DNA of 64,000 nt, from positions 434,001 to 498,000 of the forward strand of contig JAMWFC010000115.1 of NCBI GenBank assembly GCA_027475525.1, written 5' to 3'. Below the pieces are notes generated by a model, which was not told the DNA's origin, did not search any database, and saw only the letters and a program-made list of their open reading frames with translations. Positions within the stretch are counted from its first letter, which is position 1, and each line of letters begins with the position of its first letter. The stretch is from Macrolepiota albuminosa (Eukaryota > Basidiomycota > Agaricomycetes > Agaricales > Agaricaceae). The position numbers and the translations under genes were made by a program. Below, one piece after another: positions 59,805-64,000 of this stretch.

Positions 59805-60306
59805 TATGATGGCCTTCGATTCTACGGATTAGTGATGACTATATACGTGGTCCCCATGCCACAGCCACATCACTGCCTCTGGAACTATGTTCTTACAGTC
59901 TTTTCTCTCTCCCCAAGTAAATGTAGAAAAACTTACTTACAGTGTGGAATGGATAAACCCGACCCATCTGGGAAGGTCAATTTTACCTCTAATTGGGTCA
60001 CGCTTTTCACTTCAGAAAGAAACAAGGTCACATGAAAAATCTATTCTCAAGTCTGTGGCTGTACTCAATACCTTGTCTCTGGCCATGTAGGCTCAAGCTC
60101 AACACAATCTATGTACACATTTATATAAGAGAGCACATCTCTTAGATTGCACAATTGACGCAGCATATTGTAGAAGCAGTTTATTTCGAGTACGAATAAT
60201 ATACTGAAGTTCAAAATCAAGAGGATGATTCAAACTTCAGGTTGGTCGCACTATAAGTAGAAATGTACTTGTAAAAGTAATTGTGATGAAAAGATGAAGT
60301 CATCCT
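59805..60306. other. Intergenic, nothing recognised
   Basis: 500 bp upstream of the DUF6535 gene; no motif or repeat recognised. Confidence 0.5.
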
Positions 60307-61078
60307 TGTAGAGTTACGGTGTGGACGTGGGGTAGGCTACCTGATGGATCGTATACGGAATCGAAGGAGTCGGTAGTAGAGGGTAAGAGTAGAGGTCGAA
60401 ATAGACAGTAGGGTGTGTATATGCGTCTCGAACGTAGAGTAACGTCCGTTGCGTTTAGAAGAAAATCCATGGAACAAAAAGAAGGCGAGCACCAGAGAGA
60501 CTGAGAGTGTTCCAGTAGCCAGAGAGAGAGAGAGTCACAGCAGAAGATACTAGACGTCAAGAAATCAAGGAGCCGGTAAGCCGAGACTAGAGTCGAGAGC
60601 AAGCGAGGCCGAAGACAGTCAAGACGCCCAGATTCCAAGAAGCGGATAGCCCAGAACAGAGCCGAGACTAAAGCAGAGAAGCCGAGTAAAGCGATCAATC
60701 CAAGAACCAAGCCGAGACAAAGCCGAGACAGAGAAGCACCGATCACCGAGAAGCCGAGAGAGTCCGAGTACACTGCCGAAGGCGACGAGCACGCGGAGTT
60801 TGACGTCGGATCAAACGTCGACAAGACAGAACCAAGACGAGCAAGACAATACTCAAGATCAGACCAGACAACGACACAGAATTGCGAGGCGTTCAAAACA
60901 AGCAGAGCTCAAGACCCGAGATTGTGGGGTACGAAAACCTGTCTATTCATATGTTTTCTCTTCCTATTTATACACATTTTACAAGACTTCGGGATCGACG
61001 ATCTAACCCAGAATCACCCTTCATCGTCGATCCCTCCCCGGATTCTGTTTTTGACCGCTGGTCGGTCTCGTAATTACA
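60307..61078. repeat. Probable solo LTR (Gypsy-like), about 770 bp
   Basis: Begins TGTAGAGTTACGG and ends CTCGTAATTACA, giving TGTA...TACA ends as in Gypsy LTRs. The middle (about 60480-60900) is strongly purine-rich with repeated gccgaga motifs; the 3' part has a TATA-like tatttatacac at about 60965. No internal region and no partner LTR are present, and the 5-bp flanks (atcct, aactc) do not match. The call therefore rests on ends and composition only. Confidence 0.5.
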
Positions 61079-61195
61079 AACTCTAATTCTTTCCTTGCCC
61101 CATCTGTACCTTCAACTTCCTAATCTGACCATATCGTTTTTTCGTTGAGCGTTAACCCCGCCATTCCCCGAACATTTCACTTGCGTCCGTTATCC

Positions 61196-61296
61196 ATGTT
61201 GCGAAATCTAACCCACTCACTCAACCCCTCTCCTCGTTCAATTCCATCAGCGATCCTTTCACCTCTACCACAACGGTTTAAGTCTACAGGGTATGG
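61196..61296 (+). pseudogene. Orphan first exon with mitochondrial-presequence-like peptide
   Basis: ATG at 61196 opens MLRNLTHSLNPSPRSIPSA and continues to PQRFKSTGY, followed by a good donor GTAAGT. The peptide is Arg/Ser-rich without acids, as in mitochondrial targeting sequences. No downstream exon of a recognisable protein is found; the next 3 kb are repeat-like. It may be the stranded start of a gene broken by insertion. Confidence 0.35.
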
Positions 61297-61849
61297 TAAG
61301 TCAATTTATACGTAAATGTAAATGGATCCGCTTACCTTCAGTCACTCCAAGTATATGTTGTTGACTGAGGGCTTGCGTCTCCTATGTCTAAATGATCTAC
61401 CAAAAAGATTTAAGGTTTGGAAGTAAAGCGGGACAAATACCGATCATGCACCACCTCAAGTGGTGCGTCACAAGAGGCGGTAGCTTAGTAAATATAGTAA
61501 TAAAGAGAGAATAGAAATGACGTATCGTATGATTTGGACAAGACATTCCTCAACAATCCTCCGTAGTCAGACATCATTTACTTCACTTGCTTGTATGGGC
61601 CGTTGCCAGCACGGCGTGACCGAGATCTACACTTGATCAAAAGGTATGGGCCTGCGGCGAACCGAGGTCTACAGCATAGGGTGTTGAATACGTGACATGG
61701 CAGTGTCAATGTGACCACGTCAGCGTGACGTGCCAATGCGGCACAACACGGTACATTAACTTAGCGCAGAAAGGAGAAATACCGGCAACGTTTGTATAAT
61801 ATTCAATGTCCAATTCGTATATATCAGTATCCATAAACATAACACATAT

Positions 61850-61869
61850 AAAAAAAAAAAAAAAAAAAA
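61850..61869 (+). repeat. Poly(A) tract
   Basis: About twenty consecutive A residues after atata; may be a retroposed tail or a plain homopolymer. Confidence 0.85.
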
Positions 61870-62430
61870 TAGGTGGAAAACCAAAAATCAAAGCCTTCAT
61901 TTGTCAACATTGTCCCTGTACACGTAGAACATGTTGCTGTTGACATGACTGCCATACAAGAATAAGTACATCCCTGTACGATGAGGCTTCATATTCGTAG
62001 CCTGTAAAGGGGTGTTATTTGACGAATTATGTCGAAAACTGGCAATGAACCTGTTCCTTGTTACAATTCAGATCCTTGACCCTCTCTATAACCCCCTTGA
62101 TGTGCCTGAATGCTCAAATAACATACACATGCACAGATCTGGGCATCTGTGAGTTTAACAGAGCCAAAAAAAGGTGCAAATATATGTACTTGATGCTCTG
62201 AACTACACCAGTTCTTCTGCTTTCGTTTTTTCTGATTTTATATGATGAATCACTGTTGATAGTTCAGGAAACCACATGGAATGATTGTTCAGAAGTCGAT
62301 AAGAAAATCATGGATGTTATGGGGTGGGAATGAATGTTCGAAGCAGCATTGATGCTGAGCAATGTCCAGGATGCTGTGACACGTCAAATACACATGTGAC
62401 AGTCACATATACACATCAATATCGCTCCCG

Positions 62431-62610
62431 TTGGCTTTAAACAGCCAATGTTACCCCTCACGTTGTCCTTGGAGTGTTTGCATGCAGCTAGAGGCTTTGC
62501 TGCATGACCTAAAGTTGAAAAAAAAAGTTTGAAGTACAATCGATAAAACTGACATACCAATTTAGTACAAATACCTGCCCACAATGCTCTCGTTGGCTTT
62601 AAACAGCCAA
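62431..62610. repeat. Two copies of a dyad-containing repeat
   Basis: ttggctttaaacagccaa (an 18-bp dyad) occurs at 62431-62448 and 62593-62610, each followed by a related stretch containing a-ccctc and ccttggag. The spacing is 162 bp, so this is a diverged direct repeat of a short unit. Confidence 0.7.
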
Positions 62611-63351
62611 CTCTAACCCTCTCATCATCCTTGGAGAGTCCAGACATGGCCGGAGGCTTTGCTGTATGTCCTAAAAAAAATAATAATAATAAAATTGGTC
62701 AATCCACTACTGACCAGCCATTATGACATGTATTCGGCTGCTGCCTGGAGCTAATCTAATGCAATGTTGTAAGATGAATCTTCACCAGTATGAGTATGAA
62801 CACTGATAGTATGGTTGGGATAATGCAAAGCAACAAACTCTACAAGCTCTGGCATAGAGTCAGCATCAAGATAATGGTCCTGGCTATACCCAAGGCTTAT
62901 GTGCGGACGAACAAAGGTACTGCCTGAGATATGTAGAGTGTTTGGTAAGGGACTATTGTCAGGGGACTCCTCATTCCTTTCTTCTTTCACTCTTTATTTC
63001 TTCACTCTCCTTTCATTCACTTTCTTATTTCTTCTATCATTCTCTCATTTTGCTGTTACTACTTTTTCAACACTATCTGTTAGTACTATTCTCAACCTTT
63101 GAGGTGCTCTGGTTCTTTAGCTATCACTCAGACAAGTGTGGGCCCTTCAGCACCACTCCAGGCTGCTTAGATAAGCCGGAGTTTGCCTTTCTGACTTCTA
63201 AAGTCCGGAGTTTTCCTCCCTTGTTTGCACACTTGTTTGGTTAGTCAATTTTCGAGTTTTTAAGGTTTTGTTGTACTGTACAGTTGTTTCCCACGCTTCA
63301 GAGGCCCCAGAAGCGTCCAACCTGGCATAGGAAATCCCCAGACTTGTTCTC

Positions 63352-63436
63352 TTTGGATCTCCCTCTGCCAGGTGAGTAGCTACCTTGATATTGTCAGTAT
63401 ATATTCTAATACACTTTGGATCTCCCTCTGCCAGCT
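63352..63436. repeat. Direct repeat of ctttggatctccctctgcca
   Basis: The 21-bp string recurs about 63 bp apart (near 63352 and 63415). Diverged surroundings suggest an old local duplication. Confidence 0.75.
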
Positions 63437-63755
63437 GTGTGACTGAGCCACAGCCTCTAGAGGTCGCCCTTACAACTATCTGTTGGTAAAGGAAAGCAGA
63501 CAGTCTTTTGCATCCTTGGCTGCATTTAGATTGTTTTATTGTTATATGTTGCCAACACCGAGTAGAAACCAACTTGTGAAATGATGTTGAAGGGGCAACA
63601 AATAGAAGCAGTGAATTCAATGCCTTGATATATAGCAGAATAATGAAACAGAGCTTTCCGGTTTTATCTGAATCAGATTCGATGACACACTGTTGATTTG
63701 CATTATAATCCTAGAGACATGTATAGCCCTTCAACTATCTGCCGACTTTACCTAC

Positions 63756-63909
63756 ATTTGGTTTTGGCTGTATGTAATCCACTTGTGGGGCTATATAAAT
63801 TTTTTAGAACATATGGTCATGCGATTGGGAGGATTTGGTTTTGGCTGTATGTAATCCACTTGTGGGGCTATATAAATTTTTTAGAACATATGGTCATGCG
63901 ATTGGGAGG
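63756..63909. repeat. Perfect 77-bp tandem duplication (site 4)
   Basis: 63756-63832 equals 63833-63909. The unit is non-coding. Same period as at 10814, 18299 and 46129. Confidence 0.95.
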
Positions 63910-64000
63910 AGACATATCTAGCACTTTAAATGCTAGCAGCACATGCTTGAGCAACTCCATGAGAGCGGATGCTGACAACCAAACTGCTCAGGAGTTGCAT

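Larger units (their letters stand above)
61297..64000. other. Repeat-rich terminal region, no convincing gene
   Basis: Several small repeats (poly(A), paired dyads, a duplicated gatctccctctgccag segment, a 77-bp tandem duplication) and short overlapping frames. No protein family recognised. It looks like layered non-coding repeat material. Confidence 0.5.

Noticed and set aside
62751..62990. 79-codon minus-strand frame (PHISLGYSQDHYLDADSMPE region) as a transposase relic
   Set aside because: Looks protein-like, but I could not tie it to any transposase family; too short to call.
63198..63620. 140-codon minus-strand frame with repeated LAEGDPK
   Set aside because: The repetition comes from the duplicated gatctccctctgccag DNA motif; no protein family recognised.

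Overview
The window is genomic DNA of a filamentous basidiomycete, most likely an Agaricomycete. Genes are broken by many short (45-60 nt) GT-AG introns and two GC-AG introns. The families are typical of mushroom-forming fungi: a DUF6535 membrane protein, an aryl-alcohol-oxidase-type GMC enzyme, a CAP10/GT90 glycosyltransferase, a Crinkler-type protein, an F-box protein and a small Cys-rich secreted protein. All exon structures were read by eye and are models, not transcripts.

Layout. 1-2 kb: GNA1 (UDP-GlcNAc pathway). 2.9-3.9 kb: RING-finger gene with an in-frame TGA. 3.9-6.4 kb: a duplicated block (PLC 3' end, a complete NmrA-like gene, DUF6535-gene pieces) whose source lies at 54.7-57.2 kb. 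The copy is circularly permuted relative to the source. 7.2-7.6 kb: small secreted protein. 7.9-19.8 kb: a Ty1/copia element (minus strand) with a 6.5-kb non-LTR retrotransposon nested in its gag. 20.7-26.2 kb: lactonase, F-box protein, GT90. 26.4-28.5 kb: decayed GMC oxidoreductase. 28.5-31.3 kb: no recognisable gene. 31.3-31.5 kb: a third GMC scrap. 31.9-34.5 kb: broken Crinkler-type ATPase. 35.2-45.6 kb: a Ngaro/DIRS-type tyrosine-recombinase retroelement (minus strand) interrupted by a complete, apparently young copia element (35.66-41.09 kb, identical LTRs, one 1569-aa polyprotein). 45.7-46.8 kb: F-box pseudogene with an internal microinversion. 47.6-49.9 kb: intact GMC oxidase. 51.0-53.0 kb: histidine phosphatase, divergent from a PLC-X-domain gene at 53.5-55.0 kb. 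55.4-56.5 kb: second NmrA-like gene. 56.9-59.8 kb: DUF6535 gene. 60.3-61.1 kb: probable solo LTR. The last 3 kb are repeat-rich with no convincing gene.

Three things tie the window together. First, retroelements nest three times with clean 5-bp target duplications. Second, host segments were duplicated: F-box and GMC neighbours occur twice, and the PLC/NmrA/DUF6535 block occurs twice in permuted order. Third, four unrelated places carry a perfect tandem duplication of exactly 77 bp, which looks more like unmerged assembly k-mer overlaps than biology. This matters because one of them creates the apparent frameshift in the first copia element. Premature stops in the old elements are mostly TGA, as expected from C-to-T change of CGA codons.
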